64,000 nucleotides of DNA from Streptomyces sp. NBC_01451 (GTDB lineage Bacteria; Actinomycetota; Actinomycetes; Streptomycetales; Streptomycetaceae), in the NCBI RefSeq assembly GCF_036227485.1, contig NZ_CP109479.1:10106001-10170000 (forward strand), written 5' to 3'. The notes beneath the pieces are model-generated. The model was not told the DNA's origin, did not search any database, and saw nothing but the letters and a program-made list of their open reading frames with translations. The first letter of the stretch is position 1; the number at the start of each line of letters is the position of its first letter. A program made the position numbers and the translations under genes. Below, piece after piece: positions 54,057 through 62,054 of the stretch.

Positions 54057-55274
54057 ATGGCCGCCTACGCGCCCGCCCGCTACATCGACCTGCACGCCCT
54101 GCAACCCGTGCCCGCCTCCCTCCTCAACCGTGGGGAGGACAACGAACCCAAGACCCTGGTGTTCGGCGGCGCGATGCGCGCCATGGTCTCCTCCCAGTCC
54201 TGGAAGCGAGCCATCCGCCTCCCGATGGAGGCGGAACTCGACGAACACGCCGCCCGCACCCGCAACCTGCCCCTGCGCGTGGCCGACGCACTGCGCGAGG
54301 CCGGCTGGCCCCAGGACCTGGCCGCCTTCGCCGGAGCCCAGATCGTCCGCTCGGCCACCAAAGAAGGCCTCAAGACCGAAGAACAACAGGGCGGCATCAC
54401 CTCGGCCCTCCTCTACCTGCCGCGCGATGTCCGCTCCGACATGGTGCAGCTGTGCCACGAGCACCGCCCGCAGCTGGAAGAGACCCTCGCACAACAACAG
54501 GCCGCTGCCGCCGCCGCAGCAGCCGCTCCCAAGCCCAACGGCAGACGCAAGGCCAAGGACAGCGCAGTGCCCGCCGTCCTGCCCACCCGCACGGTCGCCG
54601 CACTGATCCGGCGGCGCACCGCCACCATCAACCTGTTCGGCCGCATGCTCGCCGAACTCCCCGACGCCCACGTCGACGGCGCCGTACAGATGGCCCACGC
54701 CTTCACAGTGCACCAAAGCGACCCGCAGCCCGACTACTTCACCGCCGTCGAGGACTGGTCCGCCCCCGGTGAAGCGGGCAGCGCACACCTGCAGACCAGC
54801 TTCTTCACCACCGGCATCCTCTACCGCTACGCCACCGTCAACCTCACCGAACTCATCCGCAACCTGGGCGGCGACCACGACCAGGCGCTGCGGCTGCTGG
54901 CCCTGTTCACCGAGATGTTCATCGAGAGCATTCCCCAGGCGAAAAAAACGTCCACCGCCCCCCACACCCTGCCGCACCTGGTCCACTACGCCGTCCGTGA
55001 GCGCCGCCCGGTCTCCTACGCCGCCGCCTTCGAACAGCCCGTCAAACCAGCCCCCGGCGGCGGCTACACCCTCCCCGCCGTCCAGGCACTGTCCACCCAC
55101 GCCGACGCCCTGGGCCGACTACTGGGCAGCCGGCGCCGCATCGCCCACGGCTACGCCACTTACCAGAACACCCCGGTCGACCACCTCGGCACCCCCCACG
55201 CCTCCTTCGAGGAACTCACCGACGCGCTGACCGAGGCCGCCGCCCAGCCCGCCGCCTCCCTGGCCGTCGCGTGA
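54057..55274 (+). CDS. casC: Cascade backbone Cas7e (CasC/Cse4)
   Basis: 405 residues. The signature 'YIDLHALQPVPASLLNRGED' then 'EPKTLVFGGAMRAMVSSQSW' with 'KRAIR' is the standard Cas7e opening. RRM-type core and a Gln/Ala-rich insertion ('ETLAQQQAAAAAAAAAPKP') follow. Six copies usually line the crRNA. Its last codons overlap the GTG of cas5e. Confidence 0.95.
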   Translation: MAAYAPARYIDLHALQPVPASLLNRGEDNEPKTLVFGGAMRAMVSSQSWKRAIRLPMEAELDEHAARTRNLPLRVADALREAGWPQDLAAFAGAQIVRSATKEGLKTEEQQGGITSALLYLPRDVRSDMVQLCHEHRPQLEETLAQQQAAAAAAAAAPKPNGRRKAKDSAVPAVLPTRTVAALIRRRTATINLFGRMLAELPDAHVDGAVQMAHAFTVHQSDPQPDYFTAVEDWSAPGEAGSAHLQTSFFTTGILYRYATVNLTELIRNLGGDHDQALRLLALFTEMFIESIPQAKKTSTAPHTLPHLVHYAVRERRPVSYAAAFEQPVKPAPGGGYTLPAVQALSTHADALGRLLGSRRRIAHGYATYQNTPVDHLGTPHASFEELTDALTEAAAQPAASLAVA

Positions 55275-56059
55275 ACGGCATCCTGCTGCGCCTGGCCGCT
55301 CCGCTGATGTCGTTCGGGGAACACGCAGCCTTCCGCTACCGCGACACAGTCGGTTTCCCCACCCGTTCCGCGCTCATCGGCATGTTCGCCGCCGCCGATG
55401 GACGCTCCCGAGAAGAAGCCCTCGCCCCCGATCCGGGCACCGGCGCCATTCCGTACACCGACCTGGTCTTCACCGTCCGCATCGACCGGCCCGGCCACCG
55501 GCACACCGACTACCACACCGCCGGCGGCGGCCGCCCCCACAAAGAAGGCCTGCACACCAGCAGTGGAGAGCACCGCGCCCAGAAGGCATCCACCTTCATC
55601 AGCCATCGCGTCTACCTGGCCGACGCCGTCTTCACCGTCGCCGTCCGCGGCCCCGACCGGCTCCTGGAAGAGATCACCGAACGGCTCGAACAGCCTGCCT
55701 TCGCCCTCTACCTGGGCCGCCGCGCCTGCATCCTCGACGAGCCCCTCCTCCTGCGCACACCGCACCCTGATCCCGTAGCAGAACTCCTGCACCGGGTGCC
55801 GCTCAGCCTCGCAGCCGGCCCCCCGCCCCGGCAGGACACCGTGCCGGTCGACTTCGTGTGGGAGGCGCCGCCCGCCCACGTGCCCGCCGCCGACGTCCAC
55901 CGGGAACTCGCCGATGTCCCAGTCGATTTCACCCCCACCCGGCGCTTCCACCACACCCGCCGCGTATGGCGCACCACCGAACAGCTCCCCGCCACCCTGG
56001 CCGCTTCCCATCCCCCGATCGAAGCACTGACCGCCTACATCCAGCAGGACACCCCATGA
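55271..56059 (+). CDS. casD: Cascade Cas5e (CasD)
   Basis: 262 residues from GTG 55271 (GTGA overlap with cas7e). 'ILLRLAAPLMSFGEHAAFRY', 'VGFPTRSALIGMFAAADGRS' and 'ASTFISHRVYLADAVFTVAV' match Cas5e. It binds the 5' handle of the crRNA. ATGA overlap with cas6e. Confidence 0.93.
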   Translation: MNGILLRLAAPLMSFGEHAAFRYRDTVGFPTRSALIGMFAAADGRSREEALAPDPGTGAIPYTDLVFTVRIDRPGHRHTDYHTAGGGRPHKEGLHTSSGEHRAQKASTFISHRVYLADAVFTVAVRGPDRLLEEITERLEQPAFALYLGRRACILDEPLLLRTPHPDPVAELLHRVPLSLAAGPPPRQDTVPVDFVWEAPPAHVPAADVHRELADVPVDFTPTRRFHHTRRVWRTTEQLPATLAASHPPIEALTAYIQQDTP

Positions 56060-56760
56060 CCCCGCCCCTGGCGACCACACCCGCCACCGTGACGCTGACC
56101 CGCATCCGTCTCAACCGCAACAGCCGCGACGTACGCCGCGACCTGGCCCGCTCCACCAGCCTCCACAAGACCGTCATGCTGCTGGCCCCCGAAGGCCTGG
56201 GCGACAGCCCCCGCCACAAGGCCGGACTCCTCTTCCGTCTGGAACAGGCCACCCACCACACCCCGCCCACTCTGCTCATCCAGTCCCAGCTGTCGCCCGA
56301 CTTCAGCCGCCTGCCCCACGCCTACGGCACCACCGAAACCCGCGACCTCACCCCCATGTTCCAAGCCCTGGCCACCGGCACAAGCGTGCGCTACCGCATC
56401 ACCGCCAACGCCAGCACCCGCCACAAAGTCCTCGACGGCGACCCCTTCTTCGACACCCGACCCCGCCACAAGGACATCCCCCTGTACGGCGACGACGCCC
56501 TCGCCTGGTGGCAGCGCAAAGCCGCTCACGCAGGCCTGGCCCCGACCAGCACCGACCTCACCCCCGTCGGCGCCTTCCGCAGCCCCTCCACGAAAAAACA
56601 GACCAGCGACAGTGCCCCGCACGTCTTCCGTCACGTCCTGACCCGCTTCGACGGCGTCGCCACCATCACCGACCCCAGCCAGTTGTGCCACGCCCTGCTC
56701 GCCGGCATCGGCCGCGGCAAACCGTACGGCGCCGGACTGCTCAGCCTCGCCCCCGCCTGA
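56056..56760 (+). CDS. casE: crRNA-processing endonuclease Cas6e (CasE)
   Basis: 234 residues from ATG 56056. The conserved His of the Cas6e active site is in 'DLARSTSLHKTVMLLAP', and the Gly-rich C-terminal loop is 'GIGRGKPYGAGLLSL'. It cuts the repeat hairpin and stays bound to the crRNA. In ordinary I-E operons cas1 and cas2 come next; here a transposase gene does. Confidence 0.93.
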   Translation: MTPPLATTPATVTLTRIRLNRNSRDVRRDLARSTSLHKTVMLLAPEGLGDSPRHKAGLLFRLEQATHHTPPTLLIQSQLSPDFSRLPHAYGTTETRDLTPMFQALATGTSVRYRITANASTRHKVLDGDPFFDTRPRHKDIPLYGDDALAWWQRKAAHAGLAPTSTDLTPVGAFRSPSTKKQTSDSAPHVFRHVLTRFDGVATITDPSQLCHALLAGIGRGKPYGAGLLSLAPA

Positions 56761-56801
56761 CCCACCAGCCCCCGACGTCCGCCGCCCTCAAGGAAACCCC
56801 C

Positions 56802-58388
56802 GTGCCCGCCACACCATCACCCGATGGCCCCTACGACACCACCACCCTGCGCGCCGCCGCCGTACGCCGCCTGCTGCGCCTGCGCGTCGCCGACCGCCTG
56901 ACCCACCACGACGTGCGTACCGTCGCCGCCGCCTTCACCGTCCACTGGCGCACCGTGCGTCGCTGGATCGACAACGCCGACTCCCACCACGGCACCTACA
57001 CCCCCCAAGGCCGCCCCCACTTCGCCCTCACCCCGGCCATGCACGAAGCCCTGGTCCAATGGCACGGCAACGTGGCGAGCGCCTACCTCGCACTCGTCGC
57101 TCACGGTCACCTCGGCACCCCGCCCCGGGCCTCCCAGGCCACCTTCTACCGCGCCGTCAACCGCGAACTCAGCGCCGGGCAACGCGCCGCCCTCAAGAAC
57201 GGCGAAGCAGCACGCCGCCGACACGACGTCCACGCCCTGCGCCCGCGCGGCAACCGCAACGACGTCTGGGAGACCGACCACGTCGAAGCCAGTGTCTTCG
57301 TCAACGTCGACGGACGCCGAACCAAACCCTGGATCACCTGGTTCATCGACCACGCCACCGCCGTCATCTGCGGCGTGGCCATCACCCCCCACCAGCCCAG
57401 CCAGGACGCCATCCTGGCCGCCGCCCGCGACGCCATCCTCCACACCGATCACCACCGGCCCTTCGGCGGCATCCCCCGCAAACTGAGAGTCGACCGCGGC
57501 CGTGACTTCCTGGGCAAATGCGTAACCGAGGCCTTCCAGAAGTTCGGCACCGAAATAATCGTCCTGCCGCCCTACAGCCCCCACCTCAAAGGCACCGTCG
57601 AAGCCGTCAACGGCGCCGCCAAGCACATGCTGTTCAAGGGCCTGCCCGGCTACGCACACACCCCCCGAAGCCGCCGCGACCGCCGCGGCCACCCCCTGTG
57701 GGCCCTGGACGAACTCCTCGACTACGAAACCTTCATCACCATCGTCCTGAACTGGGTGGACTGGTGGAACAACGACCACACCATCGCCCGCCTCCACCGG
57801 CGCACCCCCGCCCAGGCCTGGCACGCCGACCTGACCCCCATCGACACCCTCGACCCCGAAGACCTGCACACCTACACCCTCAAAGACGGCGGCCCACCCC
57901 GGAAGATCACCAGCAAAGGCGTCCGCTGGAACAGCGCCTACTACGTCGGCGACTGGATGCACGGCCACGGCAGCGCAGGCGAGATGGTCCGCCTGCGCCA
58001 CGAACCACACCACTACCACCGCATCGAGCTCTACGACGCCGACACCCTCACCTACCGCGGCGCCGCCTTCCGCAGCGACGAGATGAGCCCCCGACAATCC
58101 CGCGCCCTGCGCAACGCCCGCCGCCGCGAAGCCGACCGCTACGCCGCCAAAGCCCGCCGGGCCCGCAAGAACGCCAAACCCCGCTACGCCGCCACCAGTG
58201 TCGCCGCCACGCCCGAGCCCCTCAACCGGCTCACCGCCAGCCAAGCAACCGCCCAGCTACGCCAGCTACAGACACCAGAAGCAGACCTCCACGCCGAGTC
58301 CCGACCCGACCTCCTCAACCGGCCCAAGCCCGACTCCACCCGCTGGACCAAGCCCCTGCCCGCCCCCGAGCCCCAGGACGCTCCATGA
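56802..58388 (+). CDS. TnsB/TniA/MuA-type DDE transposase in the cas operon
   Basis: 528 residues from GTG 56802 (AAGGAA six bases upstream), 41 bases after cas6e. N-terminal HTH ('DVRTVAAAFTVHWRTVRRWI'), a second helical DNA-binding region, then an RNase-H-fold core with D159 ('WETDHVEA'), D231 ('LRVDRGRDFLG') and E267 ('KGTVEAVNGAAK'), spacing D-71-D-35-E. A Mu-transposase C-terminal beta-barrel follows ('KGVRWNSAYYVGDWMHGHG', 'RIELYDADTLTYRGAAF'), then a basic tail likely to contact the ATPase. All catalytic residues are present. Family is certain; whether it is TnsB-like, TniA-like or closer to IstA needs a tree. No terminal repeats fit in the 41-base gap, so it is not a separate insertion starting here. 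Confidence 0.92.
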   Translation: MPATPSPDGPYDTTTLRAAAVRRLLRLRVADRLTHHDVRTVAAAFTVHWRTVRRWIDNADSHHGTYTPQGRPHFALTPAMHEALVQWHGNVASAYLALVAHGHLGTPPRASQATFYRAVNRELSAGQRAALKNGEAARRRHDVHALRPRGNRNDVWETDHVEASVFVNVDGRRTKPWITWFIDHATAVICGVAITPHQPSQDAILAAARDAILHTDHHRPFGGIPRKLRVDRGRDFLGKCVTEAFQKFGTEIIVLPPYSPHLKGTVEAVNGAAKHMLFKGLPGYAHTPRSRRDRRGHPLWALDELLDYETFITIVLNWVDWWNNDHTIARLHRRTPAQAWHADLTPIDTLDPEDLHTYTLKDGGPPRKITSKGVRWNSAYYVGDWMHGHGSAGEMVRLRHEPHHYHRIELYDADTLTYRGAAFRSDEMSPRQSRALRNARRREADRYAAKARRARKNAKPRYAATSVAATPEPLNRLTASQATAQLRQLQTPEADLHAESRPDLLNRPKPDSTRWTKPLPAPEPQDAP

Positions 58389-59245
58389 CCACCACGCCCG
58401 ACAGCCAGCCGACCACCGGCTCCGGCTACCACTACATGGGCCTGCCCGGCGCCCGCGCCATGCTGACCAACGCCAGCGCAGAGACCTACGCCAACCTCGT
58501 CACCACCCTCAACGCCGACGCCGGCAAGGGCGCCATCATGTGCGTCCACGGCGGCGTCGGCCTGGGCAAGACCTTCGCCGTCAACAGCCACCTCGACGAC
58601 CTCGCCCCCCACACCACGCTGCGCATCAAAGTCGGCTCCGCCAAAATCCAGGCCCTGCGCGCCGCCCTGTACAAAAAGCTCGGCCTGCCCGGCGAAGCCC
58701 CCCTCAACAGCACCCGCTGCGAAGCCATCCTCAAGGAAACCCTGTCCGAGACCCCCCGCGTCCTGGTCGTCGACGAAGCCCAGTGGCTCGACACCCGGGC
58801 CTTCGAATTCATCCGCGAGCTCTGGGACGACGAGGACACCCGCCTCGCCGTCGTCCTGGTCGGAGCCGAAACCTGCTACCAGAAGATCAAGAACCGTCCG
58901 GCGCTGGACTCCCGCATCCTCATCTGGCAACGCTACAAGCCCCTCACACCCACCGAAGTCCTCACCGTCATCCCCGAGTACCACCCGCTGTGGGCGGACG
59001 TACCCGCAGACGAACTGCTCTGGATCGACGACGTGGCCTGCCACGGCAACTTCCGCCAGTGGGCCAAAATCAGCTACCTGCTCTGGGACGAATACGGCAG
59101 CACCCACGCGAAGGGGCCCGGTTCCGCAGATCCGCCGCACCCGCCCACTCCACACGGCACGGCCACACCCCTTCCTCCCTACAGCCGGGACTTCGTGCGG
59201 GCCATCCTCAGCCGCCTCGACCCCACCCAACGCCATACCGACTGA
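58385..59245 (+). CDS. TnsC/TniB/MuB-type AAA+ ATPase in the cas operon
   Basis: 286 residues; ATG 58385 overlaps the transposase stop (ATGA). Walker A 'CVHGGVGLGKTFAVNSHL' (K62), Walker B 'RVLVVDEAQWLDTR' (D130, E131), sensor-1-like 'AVVLVGAETCYQ' and an Arg-containing helix ('RPALDSRILIWQRYKPLT'). These ATPases pick the target DNA and activate the transposase. In Tn7-like CRISPR-guided elements TnsC links the transposase to Cascade through TniQ; no TniQ is seen. The C-terminal 40 residues are Pro-rich. Last gene of the operon. Confidence 0.9.
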   Translation: MTTTPDSQPTTGSGYHYMGLPGARAMLTNASAETYANLVTTLNADAGKGAIMCVHGGVGLGKTFAVNSHLDDLAPHTTLRIKVGSAKIQALRAALYKKLGLPGEAPLNSTRCEAILKETLSETPRVLVVDEAQWLDTRAFEFIRELWDDEDTRLAVVLVGAETCYQKIKNRPALDSRILIWQRYKPLTPTEVLTVIPEYHPLWADVPADELLWIDDVACHGNFRQWAKISYLLWDEYGSTHAKGPGSADPPHPPTPHGTATPLPPYSRDFVRAILSRLDPTQRHTD

Positions 59246-59484
59246 AGCCGCGCCCGCATCCTTGAAGACCCAACGAGCCGCTCGTTTGCCACCGGTATGC
59301 AGCAGTCCCGGACGGCATTGAAGGCCCGCAGTGTGCGCTCCAAGGGATGGAGGACGCCCGCGCATGGTCGCAGCCGTGTGGCCGGGGGTGATCCGCAGGC
59401 GAGCCGCCGGTTAGGGTGACGGGGGCGTGCGCTTTGGGTTGGTGTGCGTGAAGTGGCCGTAGTTTTGAGGGGGGTTGACGGGGG
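59246..59484. other. Region just after the transposition genes
   Basis: About 240 bases. I looked for repeated TnsB-type binding sites or a TG...CA end and found none that convinced me. A right transposon end, if there is one, could still lie here or further right. Confidence 0.35.
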
Positions 59485-59658
59485 ATGGGCTACGTCCTGC
59501 CTGGCTGGATGGACGAGATCCTGGACTTCATCGGGATCAACGGGCCTCGGCTGGACGGGGGAGACCAGCCGGGGCCGTGGCGTGGCGTGCGGAGGGCGGT
59601 CGCCTCTCGGCGGGGTGCTCCATGGGGCTTCAGCCGGATGATCGTCCCCATGGGCTAG
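59485..59658 (+). pseudogene. N-terminal remnant of a polymorphic-toxin-type protein
   Basis: 57 codons. 'MGYVLPGWMDEILDFIGING' closely resembles the first residues of large Streptomyces polymorphic-toxin / type VII-associated proteins. After that the sequence is unrelated and soon stops, so it is a truncated leftover. Confidence 0.55.
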
Positions 59659-59880
59659 GGGTGAGGCCCGGGGACACTGTCCCCTCCGCAGCCACATGTA
59701 GATGAACGGTCAACTGCCCCGTCTTGTTCCGCTGTTGGCGCTTCTGCCGGTGTGAACCACGGCACCCTGCTTGGCGTCTCGGAGTCGCCGTGGCGCATCA
59801 TCGAAGACACCATCATGTCAGCGTCGGATGCGTCACCCGTCACATGCGGCAACCGGAAATCTGGCGGAACCCGGCCCGGG
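59659..59880. other. Intergenic
   Basis: No gene recognised. A GC hairpin-like GGGGACACTGTCCCC (59671-59685) lies shortly after the remnant and could be a terminator or operator. Confidence 0.4.
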
Positions 59881-60723
59881 TCACCGCCGGGGTCGTCGGT
59901 GGGCCTCTTTCTCCCAGGCGTCGTACGCCTTCTCCAGGACGGCCGCGGCCCGGTCGGAGGCCGAACGCAGGTTCGCATCCGCGTCGGCGATCATCCGACC
60001 GTTCTCCTCGGCGACTTTGGCTCGCCGAGTCTCGACCTGCCGCATCTCGTCGTCGATCCCGGCAACGCGGGACCGCAGCTCCTCGCGGAACACCTCGTCC
60101 CGCTCCTGCTGGTCACGGACCTTGACGACGAAGGCATGGAGAGCAGCCTCCCAGTGCTTCTCATTCGGATAGAGCCACTCCCGCACGGGGTTCCTGTCCC
60201 GGGGCAGGGTCACACGGAGAACAAGGTGGTGGGAGAGCGAGTCGATCTCGACGCGCAGGCCGTACAGTGCCAGCGGTTCGCCGTCCTCTTCCCGAACCTC
60301 CCCCTCCTCCGACGTCACCGTCTTCCAGGGCAGCAGGGCGTGCTGGTGCAACTGGAGCCGCTCCAGGTGTTGTTCGGACCTCTCAAGGGGTGCACCCACC
60401 GGGTCGCCGCACTCCCCGGCCTGCTTCAGCCGGGCCTCCCGTTCAGTGCTCAGGTTCTGGAAGCGCTCGTCCCACGGGCGCAGGCCGTTGTCGGCGTCCG
60501 CCTTGGCCTTCTCGACCTGAGCCCGCGCTTCTTCCGTGATCTGCGCGCTCTTCCGGCGCCCCTCACGCAGCTCGTCCCAGGCAGTGCGCAGACGCTGCCG
60601 GGTCTCGCGCCCTTCCGCGCCCCGGGCAGCTCGCAGCACGTCCCAGGAACAGGGAAACCGCCCGGCCCACCACCACACCAGCGCGAGCAGCACCACCGCC
60701 GAGCTCAGCAGAAAGAACGCCAC
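59881..60723 (-). CDS. Single-pass membrane protein with long coiled coil
   Basis: 280 residues from GTG 60723 (GGAGGG seven bases upstream). It begins with a transmembrane helix ('FFLLSSAVVLLALVWWWAG'), then a charged coiled-coil region ('EEARAQVEKAKADADNGLRP', 'RSRVAGIDDEMRQVETRRAK'), with a beta-rich piece in the middle ('LYGLRVEIDSLSHHLVLRVT'). No family recognised. It shows no sign of decay, unlike its neighbours. Confidence 0.7.
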   Translation of the reverse strand: MAFFLLSSAVVLLALVWWWAGRFPCSWDVLRAARGAEGRETRQRLRTAWDELREGRRKSAQITEEARAQVEKAKADADNGLRPWDERFQNLSTEREARLKQAGECGDPVGAPLERSEQHLERLQLHQHALLPWKTVTSEEGEVREEDGEPLALYGLRVEIDSLSHHLVLRVTLPRDRNPVREWLYPNEKHWEAALHAFVVKVRDQQERDEVFREELRSRVAGIDDEMRQVETRRAKVAEENGRMIADADANLRSASDRAAAVLEKAYDAWEKEAHRRPRR

Positions 60724-60792
60724 GCTCCACCCTCCCCCTCCGACTGCTCCGGCCACAGTGCCGGGAACCGCCGGAGCCGTCCATAGGGCCTC

Positions 60793-61150
60793 AGCGCTCC
60801 AGGGCCACCCGGCCGCCGATCTCCACCCATCCCCCCCGGCTGCGGAGCCGTGAGGATCTGGGAGCCGGAGCCCTGGACAAGGTTCAGGGCACGTCCCAGT
60901 GCGGCGGTGAGCTGGAGGGCCGCGGCACCGGTGGCCTCGTCCTTCTAGGCCCAGGCGTAGATCCACTCTCCCTGGGCCTGGACGGCAAGATCGTCGACCT
61001 CGGCGACGGTGCCTTCTGGTGGAACGTCCGTGATGCCGCCCACTCGGCCCGCGCCTCGATCCAGCTGAACTCCCCGTCGGGCCGGGTCCCGACGACCCCG
61101 GCGGGCGTGACGAGCTCGGGCGCGTCGAGCAACCAGGCGGCCCCGACATA
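60793..61150 (-). pseudogene. PhzF-family protein, degenerate fragment
   Basis: Reading frames with at least two shifts, one in-frame stop and an internal loss give 'LLDAPELVTPAGVVGTRPDG', 'AVQAQGEWIYAWA' (stop), 'KDEATGAAALQLTAALGRAL' and 'WVEIGGRVALER'. This is the C-terminal half of a Streptomyces PhzF-type isomerase. Non-functional. Confidence 0.65.
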
Positions 61151-61167
61151 CGGGTGCTGGGTGCTGG

Positions 61168-61569
61168 GTGCTGGTCGCGGCGTCCTGCGGCATGGCTTCC
61201 TCCGTGGCCGTACTCGTTTTCACACCCTCGGGTCTCGTTGCCATTGCCGCCCTGGGGCTGTACGGGTTCTTCGAGTCACCGGTCGCGCCGCTCGGCTACT
61301 CGGCGGCGGGCAGACTACTCCCCGGCCGTTCGGGATTCGCGCTCGCCTGGGTGGGAGCGGTCAGTTTCGTGGCGTACTCCCTCGGTCCGTTGTCGATGGG
61401 TTTGCTGGTAGCCCGCACATCCCTTTCGTTCTCCTTCGCCCTGGTGGGATGTGCGGCCCTGGGCCTTTTCACGGTCGGGCTCTCACGACGAAACGGCCTC
61501 TCAGTTTGTCCTACCTTGCCCCCCGCGGGAGCGCGGTCCTGGCCCTTCGCGAGGAGGGCGCATGCCTGA
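61168..61569 (+). pseudogene. MFS transporter, C-terminal fragment
   Basis: About 100 codons with three hydrophobic helices ('LVAIAALGLYGFFESPVAPL', 'FALAWVGAVSFVAYSLGPLS', 'FSFALVGCAALGLFTVGLS'), resembling the last helices of a 12-TM major-facilitator protein. The rest is missing. Lies head-to-head with the PhzF fragment. Confidence 0.55.
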
Positions 61570-62054
61570 TCTCGTCTCGTCTGCTGCGCGCCGTTCCACG
61601 GCTGCCAGCGCCCGGTCGCCGGCACAGCAAGCCGCTGCGCACCCCGCCGCCACCAGCGCCGAACACCAGACCGTGCCTACTGGCGAGGAATCGCTGACGC
61701 GCTCCCGCCGTCGCACGCGCCGCCCTGCTGGGACGCGTCGTCAGTGGTGAGCACATCAGCGACGTCTGGGCCCTGCAAATCTCCGTCCACCGGGCCGCAG
61801 TTACGCCACGTACGCCCCGGTCTGGGGCTGCGCCCCGGACCTGGCCCTGAGCGCAGGCCGCGATCGTCAGAGGCGGGGGCCTTCTTCGCGATGCGGCATT
61901 CGGGTAAGTGGCAGCGGCCATGCCGGTAGGCCACGTGAAGCGGAACAGTGAGGACCGGCAATGCCAGCGAAAGTTACAACCCTTCCGGTGTCAGTGCAGC
62001 GAAATTTGCAGAATTGATGTAAACAACGCTGCTGAAAGGTGTAATAATTGCTGC
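61570..62054. other. Intergenic upstream of the AbiE pair
   Basis: No gene recognised. The last 100 bases are AT-rich by local standards (62000-62054) and probably hold the abiE promoter. Confidence 0.45.

Noticed and set aside
56802..59245. An ordinary IS21 (istA-istB) insertion downstream of cas6e
   Set aside because: The gap to cas6e is only 41 bases with no terminal repeats, and the transposase carries a full Mu-type C-terminal barrel. Not fully excluded, so listed as the main alternative to test.
59246..59880. Right end of a Tn7-like element with repeated TnsB sites
   Set aside because: I could not find at least two convincing repeats of one motif or a TG/CA terminus; no coordinates can be supported.
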